DNA from: Gentiana macrophylla
Lineage: Eukaryota; Streptophyta; Magnoliopsida; Gentianales; Gentianaceae
Assembly (NCBI GenBank): GCA_026214975.1
Contig: JAOBSW010000476.1
Location: forward strand, 52,363-116,362
DNA length: 64,000 bases
Direction: 5' to 3'
Shown one piece after another: positions 1 to 11,660 of the stretch (its first letter is position 1; every line of letters begins with the position of its first letter). A program made the translations under genes and the position numbers. The notes beneath the pieces are model-generated. The model did no database searches and was not told where the DNA came from. It saw nothing but the letters and a program-made list of their open reading frames with translations.

Positions 1-1960
1 GCAAAGCGCAAAGGAGCTTTGGGACAAGATACTGATTAATCTGTGAGGACCTTGCGATGCTATCAAGAAAAACAAAATGAGTGTGGCCAAAAAGAGATTT
101 CAAAAGTTCAAAATGCTACCAAATGAAACCATGGAGCAAATGGAATCAAGATTCAATCCTATCATGGATGAACTTACGCTACCGAATGTAAGTTATTCAA
201 AAGAAGAGATCAACTCAAAAATCCTGGAAGCATTACCTGACAAAGAAGTTTGGGAGATGAAAGTCACTGCAATAGAGGAAATGATAAAGTTACATGAAGA
301 AGATACCTTCAAATTATTCTCAGATCTTAAAGCTTATGAATTCAGAAGAGATTGATTCCTACCACGAGAAAGGAAGAATTGAAAACAAGCTGCCTTTGGC
401 TGCCAAACATCAAGAAGAAACTTGGGAGCTCAAGATGATCTCACTGGATGAGATGCAAGAAGCGATTTCCCTCTTGAGCAAGAAAATCAAGATGATGAAG
501 AAGCAGGAAAGAGCTCTCAAGGAATTTCACTAAGAAATTCGGTGAAAAGAAGAAGGATGATTCAAGGAAAGACAATGATTACTTGTGTTTCCAATGCAAG
601 AAACCAGGACACTTCAAACTGGTATCCGAGTTAAAACAAAGTAAGGAACACTGGTTATCTTTGCTTCAATTGCAAGAAGCCTAGAAATTTTAGACTGATT
701 GTCGGGACTCATGAAGACCAAGCGCCAACAGAGAAGACATGGAAAGAAGGCTATGGTTCTTTGAAGATGAATCAGGGTATGAAGTTGACTCAGAAAAGGG
801 AAATGAATCTGATGACACATCATTGATTGTTGATATGGAAGATTATGCATTAATGGGAAACATGGATGAAACAGAGGAGGTATACAAACTGTATCTATCA
901 ATACTCTCTTTGGAAGTGATTGTGAATCAACTTGTGGTTCAAATCCTAGAAATTCTGACAATGATGAACCTTTGGATGCCATCCTTAATCAACTGAGGAT
1001 AATACAATCTGGTTATGAGATTGTGAAGGCTGAAACAGAAGCTCTTCAATTAGAAGTTGAGAGATTAAATGCTGAATTAAGAATTCTCAAAGGAAAGGAA
1101 AAGGAAGTTAGACAGAATCATCATAAGCTTGCTGAACACCCAGTGTTCTTTGAGTCTATTTGAACCATCTTGTTCTTCCACTGCATTCAAATCTGGAAAG
1201 CCTTATGGGGATAAAACATGGCTTGGATTTGGAACTCAACAATCCAATAAGAGTGGATCCTGCAAGGTCACTGAACCTAGTACCAGGATTGGTCCTAAGT
1301 TTGTGCTTGCACAAGATCCAACTCTCAAAAGGGTTGCTGAGGCAGTGAAGCCTACTGAGAATGCTTCAAAGAGGCAAAATCAGAAGTCTAAAAGGACATC
1401 AGTACCTAACAAAAAGGGTAAATCCAAAGGTAGGACTGCTGGACCTTCTAGACCTACTGATAGTAGACCTGCTACCAATTCTGTTGGACCACAAAAAGGG
1501 AAAAACCAGAAATATTCCAAGGATAAGAATCCTAAACCCAAAAATGTTAATCATTCTAAGGATAGTTATCTCAGGGGGAAAGGTAGATTTTTCCCTACTG
1601 ATGATGATTGGAATATTCCTGCACCGACTGCTAGAAACAGCAAGTATAACCATGCTGCTAGGGTAAAACCTAAGCGATGGAATCAGCAAAGGGCTCAGGA
1701 GAGGACTTATACAAGGCCTCAGCAGGACCTCAATGAGACTCCATATTACGGAGTTACATTCTAACAGTGACAATCCAATGGTTATACTAATGCTTCTAAC
1801 AATGAAATCACTTCAAACAACATTACACACCAAAAGGCCAGGAAAACATATGTGAGTCCTACACAACCAATTGTTAAACCTTATGGATGTGTAGAATACA
1901 TGTATAAACAAAAGTATGACACTTTTAGAGAAGACCTTATGGAAACATCCCGGGGTCATG
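1..1960 (+). pseudogene. Copia 1 gag and gag-to-protease spacer, degenerate
   Basis: This is the capsid/nucleocapsid part of the copia polyprotein, in at least five frame pieces (77-355, 294-533, 739-996, 972-1163, 1129-1764). The first piece has the typical gag phrase around METMEQMESRFNPIMDEL-like residues. Two CCHC-type knuckles follow in tandem. One is near 584-620 (CFQCKKPGHFK, last Cys not readable) and one near 652-690 (CFNCKKP with GH replaced by RN). The piece at 972-1163 is predicted coiled coil (EALQLEVERLNAELRIL). The piece at 1129-1764 is very Lys/Arg-rich and ends near the DDDWNIP motif common to this lineage. The start is outside the window. Confidence 0.8.
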
Positions 1961-2396
1961 CTTACCATCGACCATTATGGACCCAAGCAGGTTTGGGTAC
2001 CTAAAATGTATTAACTTTGTTTTGTAGGGTGTGCGGTACTTTGTGGTGGATGTTCGGACATATGACAAAGAATAAGCCTTCATTTGTCAAACTATGTGGC
2101 AAAGGATGGTCCAAGGGTGAATTTTGGCAACAAGAATACACCTAGATATACAAGAGGATATGGCACACTTGTGAGGAATGGACTAACAATCAGGAATGTT
2201 ACATAGGTGGAAGGATTTGGACTACAAACGAGACCTTTGGTCAATTTCTGTGACATTGGATACAAGGTCACTTTTGACAAAAACACACATGTCTTGTCAT
2301 TAGTGAAAGGGTGATCAAGTTGTATTGGCTGGTAGAAGAAAACAAAACATGTATGTTGTGGATTGGTCTACTGTAGTTCCATAAACATGTCTGATT
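1961..2396 (+). pseudogene. Copia 1 protease and start of GAG-pre-integrase, broken
   Basis: The segment begins after the phrase GPKQVWVP (near 1980-2000), which in these elements directly precedes the aspartic protease. The expected active-site phrase Y-F-D-S-G-C-S-R-H-M is not readable: near 2040-2065 the DNA reads ttgtggtggatgttcggac. A few bases have changed exactly at two CAG-like sites. Downstream, the phrases NFGNKNTPRYTRGYGT and GLTIRNVT (2110-2200) match the protease-to-integrase linker also seen at 63600-63730. No intact frame covers the segment. I regard it as a protease remnant with an unreadable active site, possibly an assembly error. Confidence 0.65.
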
Positions 2397-3420
2397 GTGC
2401 ATACCAAGTCAGAACTTAATTGGTTATGGCATAAGAAGCTGAATCATCAGAATTTTGATGACATCAATCAGTTGGTGAAGAAGAAACTAGTGATTGGTTT
2501 GCCTGAAATCACATTCAAAAAGGATAATATATGTGATGCATGTCAGCAAGGTAAACAAACAAAGTCAAGCTTCAAGTCAAAGACTAAGAAATCAACTAAT
2601 AGAGTCTTGGAGCTGATGCATACGCATCTATTTGGACCAGTTACACCAACAAGTGTTACAGGAAAGAAATACACCTTAGTGGTTGTGGATGATTATTCAA
2701 GGTACACTTGTGTGGTATTTATGAACAAGAAAAGTGAAACACTTCAAAAGATGCCTGAACATTTGAAGATATTACAGAATGAGAAATGTATAACAGAAGT
2801 AAAAATCAGATCAGACAAGGGTACTGAGTTTCTCAATAAAGTTATAAGAGAATATTGTGAACAGAATGGTGTACTACATCAACTTGCTGCTGCTGGTACA
2901 CCTCAGCAAAATGGGGTTGCTGAAAGAAGAAACGGGACTCTAAAAGAAGCAGGAAGAACTATGATTTGTGAAGCTTTCCTACCTGAAAGATATTGGGCTG
3001 AAGCAGTTAATACAACATGCTATACACAAAACAGAACCTTAGTAAACAAGAAGCTGCTGAAGACACCTTATGAAACTTGGAATGGAAGAAAACCTAACAT
3101 ATCTTATTTCCATCCATTTGGAAGCAAGTGTTTTATCTTGAATAATAAGGAACATTTGAAGACATTCCAACCAAAATCAGATGAAGGAATTTTCTAGGGA
3201 TATTCTTCTGTCAGCAAGGCATTCAAGGTACTGAATAAAAGAACACTGAAACAAGATGAAACAATCCATGTTGTGTTTGATGAACCTAAGTTCACTGGTA
3301 TGGAAGATCAAGCTTGTGACCCTGCTGAGAATCTACAACTCACCGATCCAGTTGTGTTGAAGTTTTGGAAATATTCAATGACTTAAAGATTTACGATTAC
3401 GCGCCTCTTGAACACCTGCG
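2397..3420 (+). pseudogene. Copia 1 integrase (GAG-pre-integrase plus rve core)
   Basis: This encodes the integrase that inserts the cDNA into the genome. The 266-residue open stretch 2397-3197 begins with the HHCC zinc-binding module (HKKLNH ... CDACQQGKQ). The retroviral-type core follows with D in VVVDDYSRYT, D in RSDKGTEF and E in PQQNGVAERRNGT, so the DDE triad is visible. It ends with the typical GSKCFILNNKEHLKTFQPKSDEGIF phrase region, then a stop at 3196-3198, where related elements continue with a Gly-Tyr-Ser. Degenerate coding sequence continues to about 3420. This is the longest clean domain of copia 1. Confidence 0.9.
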
Positions 3421-3599
3421 ATAATACTCTCGATGCAACAACCGAGGCAGGTTCAAGGATCGCTAAACCCCTGTTGAAGAAACAGCAGACCCTCATCAAG
3501 ATGAGGTTCACGAGAATCAATCTAACGAGAATCCACAATGGTTAATGGATCACCTACTTTGAACAATTTATTGGCAACATACAACAAGGTGTGAGGACT

Positions 3600-5175
3600 A
3601 GAAGATTATTAGAAGCAATGTTTACTTGTTTTCTGTCTCAAGTTGAACCTAAAGTTGTTGAAGAAGCAATTTGAGATCAGATTGGATAATTGCTATGCAA
3701 GAAGAATTGAATGAATTTGAAAGAAATCAAGTTTGGACACTAGTGAAAAGGCCTAATCATGCAAATATCATTGGTACAAAATAGGTATACAGAAACAAAC
3801 TGGATGAATCTGGTACCATTGTGAGGAATAAGGCCAAACTAGTTACAAAAGGCTATTCTCAAGCTGAAGGAATAGATTTTGATGAAACTTATGCACCTGT
3901 TGCAAGATTGGAAGCTATCAGATTATTCTTGGCACATGCTGTATATAAAAACTTCAAGGTATATCAAATGGATGTCAAGAGTGCATTTTTGAATGGCATT
4001 CTAGAGGAGGAAGTGTATGTTCAAAGAACCACTGGATTTGAAGTTAAAGATCAAGAAGATAAAGTGTATAGACTCAATAAAGCACTTTATAGCTTGAAAC
4101 AAGCACCAAGAGCATGGTATGAGACTCTATCTCAATTCTTGGTGGACAATGGTTTTACAAAAGGCACCATTGATAAGACTCTTTTCAGAATCAATGAAAA
4201 GGACAGCACCATGCTGGTACAGATTTATGTTGATGACATAATATTTGGTTCTGAAAATGAATTGTTAGGTGAGAAGTTCGCAAAAAATCTAATGAAGAGT
4301 CAATTCCAAATGAGTATGATTGGAGAAATGAACTACTTCTTGGGATTTCAAGTCAAACAGATGAAAGATGGAATCTTCATTCATCAATCCAAGTATACCA
4401 AGGAGTTGCTGAAGAAGTTTGGTATGGAAAACAGCACCAAGATATCAACTCCAATGAGTACAAATATCAGATTGGATGAAGATAAAGAAGGCAAAGATGT
4501 TGATCAGACTTTATATAGAAGAATGAAAAGCGATCTCTGCATACCGTCTTGCAAAGAGACTGATATATCCTTTCTTTGTAGGTGTTTGTGCAAGATTTCA
4601 ATCCAAACCTAAAGAAAGTCACTTAGAGTGCGAGTCAAAGAGTTCTCAAATATCTAAAAGAGACTTTGGGAGTAGGGATATGGTATTCAAAAGATGGAAG
4701 TTTCAAAGTTATATCCTACTTAGATTTTGATTATCTTTGGATGCAAGATTGATAGAAAAAGCATCACAGGAACACATCGAGTTAATGGGAAATATTTGGT
4801 TTCTGGTTTAGCAAGAAACATAATTCTATATCAACTTCCACTCTTGAAGAAGTTGAATACATTCTTCTTTGGAAGTTGTTTGTGCCTGAATACTCTAGTT
4901 AAGACAACAATTAAGGGATTATGGAATTGAAGAAAAAGAAATTCCAATCATGTGTGACAACACAAGTGCAATTGCAATCACAGGAAAATCTGTTTTGCAC
5001 TCAAGAACCAAGCATATTGATGTGAGACATCATTTTATAAGAGATCATGTTGAAAAGAAAGATGTGGTGGTTCTATACATCCTCTTGAAGACCAAATTCT
5101 TTGATATATTCACTAAACCCTTTGGATAGTGAAAGATTTGCTAAAATAAGAACCGAACTTGGAATTATCAAAGTT
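3600..5175 (+). pseudogene. Copia 1 reverse transcriptase and RNase H
   Basis: RT copies the element RNA into DNA and RNase H removes the RNA strand. Coding resemblance begins near 3600 (CFLSQVEPK-like) with a stop in the I-G-T-K-stop-V phrase near 3780. The main open stretch is 3821-4612 and contains [20 protein letters not shown] and the catalytic YVDD at 4226-4237. After about 4530 the frame shifts. RNase H pieces follow at 4727-4930 (GCKIDRKS) and 4930-5175 (CDNTSAIAIT, HSRTKHIDVRHHFIRDHVEK, DIFTKP). The RT core looks intact and the RNase H is fragmented. Confidence 0.9.
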
Positions 5176-5205
5176 GGTGATAATCGAGTAGTGTCTTGGA
5201 ATTCA

Positions 5206-5375
5206 CCAAGGGGATTAGTCTTTGTTATGTTGGGTGAGCTCTCTTAGCAGATTAGTCATTGGTATCAACAATTCCATGTACTTATTTTTGGACAATTGAG
5301 CAAATGAGGTTGCCAAGGGGATTGGTCTTTGTCATGTTCGGTGAGCTCACTTGACAGATCAGTCATTGGTATTAA
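5206..5375 (+). repeat. Two imperfect ~63-bp direct repeats after pol
   Basis: The segment 5206-5270 (ccaaggggattagtcttt ... cattggtatcaa) recurs with changes at 5313-5375 (ccaaggggattggtcttt ... cattggtattaa), about 107 bp apart. They lie between the end of RNase H and the promoter-like sequence of the extra ORF. No coding meaning is evident. The core CCAAGGGGATT is purine-rich and could be read as a degenerate polypurine tract, but no LTR start follows either copy. Confidence 0.6.
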
Positions 5376-5660
5376 ACTTCATCTTGTATTATCAATTGAA
5401 CAAAACAAGAAGGAATCAAAGATCAGCAAAGTTACAACTGTCAAGAAGTGTCTTGAGACATATTTGTCAGAAATTTGCTAAGACATATTTGTAATGAAGG
5501 TCGTTGAACCAACACTGCTTGATGACAAAAGGTCTTTGAATGAAGCGTTACAGTCAAACTTTATTAAAGCCAAAAAGCAAATGACGGGATATTAATCTTA
5601 TCTTTATAACTACGGTTACTTGATCGAACGGTTACAAACATTTATGGATAAGTAATGGGC

Positions 5661-5750
5661 CACGTGTCAAGAACACATTTATTCCAACTTTAATCGTGGT
5701 TAATACACAGTACGTGGTCTGACAGTTTCAACCACCTCTGTCTATATATA
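5661..5750 (+). promoter_or_regulatory. Putative internal promoter of copia 1 extra ORF
   Basis: A G-box CACGTG lies at 5661-5666 and a second ACGTGG near 5711. A TATA box TATATATA lies at 5743-5750, 117 bp before the ATG at 5860. The leader after the TATA box has no ATG before 5860. The same arrangement occurs upstream of the extra ORF in the other two copies (13265-13474 and 38322-38580 on the minus strand). Promoter activity is inferred from sequence only. Confidence 0.5.
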
Positions 5751-5859
5751 CACAGAGCTACACACAGAGGCTACTTACAAACTCAGATCGATTTTCCTTG
5801 AGTACACACTGTGTGAACACAGATTTACAAGTCATCTTCTACATCTCTTTCTTAAAACA

Positions 5860-8800
5860 ATGGCAGAAAAGGATGATGTTCAAATCGGAACAAGCCAAAG
5901 TGTAAGAGGCTTTGTTGTTGATGCTAACAAAACAGATTTAGCTATCAATATTGGTAGAAGGATAAGAAGATATGCAGGTCTGGAAAATGTACTCAACATA
6001 AGATTGGAAACTATATCATACACAAATGTTGTTAGTTTTTGGAAGAATATTGTGATAAGAGAAGGAAGAGAGGCATTCACCACAACCTCAAATGCCTAGG
6101 AGATTGAAGTTTCCCCAAACCCGCTTGAGGGAAGCTTTTGGTTTTGAAGAAATAATAGATGCCCCAACAAATCCACGAGGAAATAGGATTGTCCAAGATG
6201 AATTTTGTTGACAAAATCAAGACCAATAATGACACCAAATCAATTCCATGCATTAATGTGAAATACATTGGATATGAGTACAACCTGCTGAGCAAGATTA
6301 TTGCAAAGAACATCTTAGGACTGATTGGGAGTATGGATACTCTGTCAGGACCCAAAATAGAACTTCTGATGATTATTTGCAGAAGTATGAAGTTTGATTG
6401 GGCTGAATACTTTATCCATTACATGAAGAAGATAGCAAAAGAGGAAAAAGAAGGGACAAGGAAATCCAAGGCTTGGCCTTTGGGATTGATGGTTCAGGCC
6501 CTGCTGAATCATTTGGGTATTGCAGATGTTGAACCTGAAAAGATAAACAAATCCAGGTACAAGAAAGAGATTTATTTTCCTATCATTGGTCTGGATGATG
6601 ATGAAGAAGTGGATAATGAGGCCACTGAGAGTGATGGAGATGATGGAGGAGATGGTGATGCTGGTGTTGAGCAGGTCAAGAAAATTGTTAAACCTGCTAC
6701 ACTAAAGAAGACTACTAAAAAGAGAAAGGCTACTGATACTAAGAAGATTATAGAAATGTTAAAGCCTAAGAGGACTAGGAAGCAAACAACGGAGAGGCTT
6801 TGAGTCCACTTTGAGGGACCGATAGAGATTGAGTTCTTGATCCTGTTGTTGCAAAAGAAAAGAGCTATTCTTTGAAGTTTTGAAGGAGGAACAGAAGGAA
6901 GCTTGATGAAAGAGGAAGTCTTGTGATTGAGATTGAAGATGAGCCACTTTCCAAGAGAATGAAGGAAATTATCAATTAAAAGAAACATGGAAAAGGGAAG
7001 CAAATGAAAATTTTGGAAGCTCAAAAAGAACAAGAAGAAGAAGGTGATGTAGAAAAAGAAGGAGAAGCTATTGATCTTTGAACCCATAACTATTATAAAG
7101 CCTACTAAGGATGTAGAGGTTGTTTCTAAGAAACCTCATTTGGAGAGTCTGGCGAGCTTCTTGTACCTAAGCCCCTCTTGTTGAAGTTAGAGAATCCTCA
7201 CTGCTAAAATTTCTTTGAGCTTTCGAATCGACCAAGTTGTTGTTGAGCAACTTGTTGAAGAACCACAATGAGACTACCGAGTCTACACTGCTGTGGAAAT
7301 GAAGAAGTTGGTCCAAGACCTGCAATTCCTACACAATAGTTCAGGGGAAGAACAGTCTCTTTGTTAACCTGTTTGATGAGCATATAAGTCGAGGGGATGA
7401 AAGTGTGAGTACAGATGGAGGAAGTAGGAAAAAATGTACAACTTTGAGCAACCTCATGACCTAGAGGCATCTTTGGAAGAAACCCTAAGTTTGCTTGTTG
7501 GGACCTTTGGAGGTCGACAAGCTCATGAAACAGACTCAGAAGGCCAACAATGCCATTTGAAAGGCATGAAAAGAAGAAGAAGGAGGAATTTGTTGATCCC
7601 AAACTTCAGCAAGTGACTGATTATTTTCAATGGAAGTTTGGATTTTACAAGAGACAAAAGCCTGCTGCAGAACCTATGACAGACTTTGAAGAATGGGCTT
7701 TTGAAAATTTGGGAGTGGAGAATTTGTTGGATCTAGTTCATACCACTATGCTGCAATCAAGACTGATGGATATCTTTGAAGATCAATGAGAAAGAAGAGG
7801 GTATCAAGTTTAGGGACCCCAGAGATGGCGGTGATGATTCATCATCATCATCGGTCAGTGGTAATCATCCATCAGTGCGAGGAGAAATCGGTGGGGCTGC
7901 AATGTTTAATGAACCAAGAGTGGAGCAGTCCATCGATCTTTGGTCGATCTCATCGAGAGACAACAATTTGGACAAATGGATGAGGATTTGGAAAATCTCA
8001 CCATAGATGAACTGGAGGCACAAATCAATGAAGGCATAGATGGTGGTGCAAACAGATTGGTTGGTGAGGTAGATGATTTGTTTGTTGTTGAACCTTTTGA
8101 ACAACCTGAAGAACAACAAAATGCTGATTTGGATGAAGAAAGAGTTATTGAACTTAATGAGCCTAGTGTCAGTTCAGAGGATTCAATTCAATATCAAGAA
8201 TACATTGACACTGAGGACACTTTATCCAAGGCTGCAAATTTGATAAGAAGGATTCCTGATATCAGTGAATTTCAAAAAGAAAACATGGATGTATTCACGA
8301 TTAGGTTATTGTGGCACAAATTGCACAGATTCAAGAATTGAAGTGGAGGTTCGAGTTCTTTGAGGTTCAATCAAAGACTGAGCAAAGGTTGGACCAGGAG
8401 GTACAGGTTGCTGAGTCTCAAACAGCACCTGGACATAGGTTGGAACAAACTTTGGGTTTGGAGGAAACCCCTGTTGTTGTTGTAGTTGGAGTCAAGACCA
8501 CTGTAGGGAAAGATAGTCACAGATTCTTTGTTATTTATTAAGATGAGCGGTGGTGGACTATGATTACAATCATGAGGAATTTCAAATGCACGAGGAAGAA
8601 AATGTTGATGATGAACCTCAGCAGGCATTTGTACCAATTTTGAGCAACTTTGCACAAGATCCAATAATGGAGGATATTCTTGGTGCTATGGTTGAGGAAG
8701 TACTGCCCCTAACTGGAAGAGATATGAGTAGAGCAATGGTCATCGTGAGACAAAGGCACAATATAATGTAGAAGAGAGCCTCTTGATGGAGTTCTTTGGA

Positions 8801-9837
8801 AATATGACTGATGAAGTACAGTGAGAGGTTATAAATGAGTTGAGGACTATCGGGAATGATATTTCTAACTTAAGAACTCAACTTGACAGGCAGAAAGCGA
8901 GAGATTTGAAGATTTAATGAATTTGGTGGAGAATAGAGGAGGACCTTTGGCTGTTGCCTCCAATATTACTTCCACACAATATGCTCTAGTGATCTTGCTA
9001 TGGATGTTAAGGGATTAAGCAAGGAAATACCTTTGAAGGACAAGTTTACGAAAGAACAATTTGAATCCATTCATAAGAAACTTGACAAACTTCTTTGAAT
9101 CACCTAAGCCTGCTTGAATTTCTTTGTTGCACCTCACCCCGATGTACCGAGATCCTAAAATCCTTTGAAAGGATAACCTCTTTGGAGCAAACAATGCAAG
9201 AAAGGATCACAACTATTGACACTAGGATTTGAAATTATTGAAGGTCAAATGAACAACCTAGTGATCACACAGGAGAGTGTACATGGCACAGTGACCCGTT
9301 TTGTTGATGATGTCAATAAGGGGAAGAGCAAATAGCGAGTAAGCAAAAGAAAGCTGCAAGGATTTTTGCAAAGAAGAGATGGGAAGGCGATACAAATGCA
9401 TATAGAGAACACACTGTGGACTTCCACTCACCGATGATCTTCTCAAACAATACAAGAAGGTATACTACAACAGAAGAAGACCTTATCATGACAAGGGGTT
9501 TCATGAAGGTCTTAACTCATTTTTGAGTTTAAAATTTTGGGAAGCAAGAGTTAAAGCCATGAGGGCTTCAAGAAGAGGTGGAAGAGGTGGTAGAGGTGAA
9601 AGTAGTTTACCTACCACAAATGCAAAGGAATCACTGAATGAATTCAAGGGAGTTTACATGAAGTTAGGCATCAGGGTACATCAAATAAATCTAACTCTTC
9701 CTGAAGCTTTGCTTTGGTGGAAGCAAGTGAATCCTCACATTGGCTTCTCTCGATTGAAAATGATTTGGATGAGAGAGATGATCATGGAAATAAGAGCTTA
9801 CAAAGAACAAGCAGAGAAAGCAAGAGAGGAAAGGTAA
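5860..9837 (+). pseudogene. Copia 1 extra 3' ORF (function unknown), degenerate
   Basis: A region of about 4 kb that looks coding but is broken into frame pieces (5860-6099, 6159-6803, 7550-7789, 7940-8341, 8311-8541, 8550-8771, 9523-9837). The start at 5860 (MAEKDDVQIG) follows a TATA-bearing leader. The early part contains FWKN and, at 6390-6420, KFDWAEYFIHYMKK, both shared in position with the extra ORFs of the other copies. Next come an Asp/Glu run (near 6590-6660) and a Lys/Arg-rich stretch (KPKRTRKQT, 6761-6790) that resembles a nuclear-localisation signal. Gln/Glu-rich coiled-coil-like pieces follow, and the end is EQAEKAREER. I see no signal peptide or clear membrane segment, so an envelope role is not supported. 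Function unknown. Confidence 0.65.
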
Positions 9838-10012
9838 AGAAGACAGTAGATCAGCATACTTATCTGTTTTATCTTTGCTGATGCTAGACTGTAATAATTT
9901 TTGAACAAATTATTATAATGAGAATTGACTAAGTTTGTTCTGTTTTTGTTTTTAATCTTTTTGCTTTGCTATTAGGAGAGGGTATTGGCAACATCACCAA
10001 AAAGGGGGAAAT
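9838..10012 (+). promoter_or_regulatory. Copia 1 3' UTR and polypurine tract
   Basis: About 175 bp of A/T-rich sequence separates the end of the extra ORF from the LTR. It ends in the polypurine tract aaaaagggggaaat (about 9999-10012), which primes plus-strand DNA synthesis. The LTR starts immediately after with TGTTGG. The minus-strand copy at 35954-35968 has the same tract. Confidence 0.85.
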
Positions 10013-11660
10013 TGTTGGACTTATTTCTAAGTTTTAGTGATGAGTAAAGGCAAAAAGATGTCTAGATCAAATGTATAGGTTTATTAGAGTTTGATTTTTG
10101 TATAGGTTTGATCAAACAAGCACTTTGTAATAGTCGGTGACTTATATCGTGAGACTAATCAAGATCGATGGGGTAGCTAGGTCATGTAGACTAGTCGGGA
10201 ACCTCTTTGAAGGCGAAAGGTGAGGCTCAAACTCAGTTAATGAAGGCTAAGGGATCAAACTTAGTGATTAAAGTCAAGTATATGGAATCAGAATTTAAGG
10301 AAGTCTATGATGACCTAAACTGATTACATATACCTTGTGAACAAGGTCTAAGTTCCATAAGTTGGATGGTGATTGGAACATAGTTATATGCAAAAAGGTG
10401 TATTCTAACTTCATAAATAAAAGTTAGATAAAAGAAGTAAGCTGCATTATGTTTTAAACACAACACAACCTACTGATATGTACTTCAGCAGATTCATAAA
10501 CCTGCTGATACATATACCTCGTTTTATTCAAGATTACATTGGAAGAAAACAAGGATAATGACAACTAACTAACTCTGATTTATCAAACAAATCAATCGTA
10601 GAGATTAAAAGAACGTTGGGATGATTCAGGACTTTATCCAATGGATACAAGTCAAAGGGTGGGCGATCGCATTACATTAAAAGCGAGCGATCATTTGTGT
10701 CGATACTATGAGCGATGGATGAAAGCAAGTCAAATGGGACAAAATCTGGAACGGCTACATTTGAATTTCAAATGCAAGTCACATGGATTCCTACCTATAA
10801 ATAGAGGACTCCTAATTCAGATATGATTGATGAACATTAAGAGAAAAATATATATTATCATGAGCTGAAAATTCCGAGTCAAGAAAAACACCTCTTGAAC
10901 CTCATCGAGCACAAAGCTATTGATCAGAGAAAATCTTCAAGTGTAATCTGCATTCAAGCTACATCAAGTTTACACACTTGAAGAATTCAAGCTGCTGATC
11001 ATATCATTCTGATCAAGTTGCTGCAACTGAATCATTTACTTGATTCAATCTTTCTTTTACAAGAACCTACTGAAGACAGTGAAGCATCTGTTGGGTGTGA
11101 AAGACTGTTGTTTGTGGTGGAGCTGGTGAAGAGGCAATCCTACCCTTCAAGGTCCAGTGAAAGACTTTGGAGCAGCAATCCTACCTGTTCCTAGTTTTCA
11201 GTTTGTGAAGCCATAGTCTTTGGTGAAGGACAAGCAACCTTAGGGATTTTTGTAACAGCTACATCAAAGATCTCTAGTGAATTACCTCTAACATCACAGG
11301 AGAAGAGTGGGTGCGAGATTACACCACACGGAACCACTATAAAATCTGCCTACTTACTTTACGCACATACATTACGCATTTAGTTTATTTAATACATCAA
11401 CCCTCTGAATCTAGCAAGCTGAAATCACACACATACACTAATGAGTATCTAATACTTAGTATCATATTTTACAACAAGTAATAAGGCTTAATTTTTGATA
11501 TAATTCCATTTGCACAAATTCGGTATGTTCAATAGTCGTGAGAGACTATGAAGTATCGGCCATTTCTTTGAAGTTCTTGAGTTTGTTAACTCCAAAAGTT
11601 TTAAGTGTTAAGTTTATTCATCCCCTCTAAACTTAACCAAAGCCTTTTCAAGGGACCAAC
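10013..11660 (+). repeat. 3' LTR of copia 1
   Basis: The LTR starts with TGTTGGACTT directly after the polypurine tract and ends at GGGACCAAC, the same terminal phrase as the LTR of the copia at 41017-42324 (GGGACCAACA). Its length is about 1.65 kb. It has a TATA box (ctataaatag, about 10795) in the position expected for the U3/R boundary. The 5' LTR is outside the window, so LTR divergence cannot be read. The adjoining sequence after 11660 is copia RT coding sequence. Confidence 0.8.
10795..10804 (+). promoter_or_regulatory. TATA box in copia 1 LTR
   Basis: The sequence ctataaatag lies about 780 bp into the LTR, followed by a leader-like sequence rich in aag and gatca. This is the usual place for the RNA polymerase II core promoter of an LTR retrotransposon. 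It is inferred from motif and position. Confidence 0.5.

Larger units (their letters stand above)
1..11660 (+). mobile_element. Copia element 1 (SIRE/Maximus-like), 5' part outside window
   Basis: This is a Ty1/copia LTR retrotransposon read on the plus strand. The domain order is gag with zinc knuckles, protease, integrase, reverse transcriptase, RNase H, which is the copia order (integrase before RT). A long extra ORF region follows pol, then a polypurine tract and a 3' LTR. The 5' LTR, leader and gag start lie upstream of the window. An extra ORF after pol is known in the SIRE/Maximus lineage, so I infer that group. All ORFs are broken by stops and frameshifts, but some breaks may be sequence errors. 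At its 3' end the next base belongs to the RT of another copia copy, so this element is probably nested in copia 2. Confidence 0.85.

Noticed and set aside
5860..9837. Extra copia ORF as a retroviral-type envelope gene
   Set aside because: No signal peptide, membrane helix or cleavage-site pattern is visible. The content is acidic and basic with NLS-like stretches.
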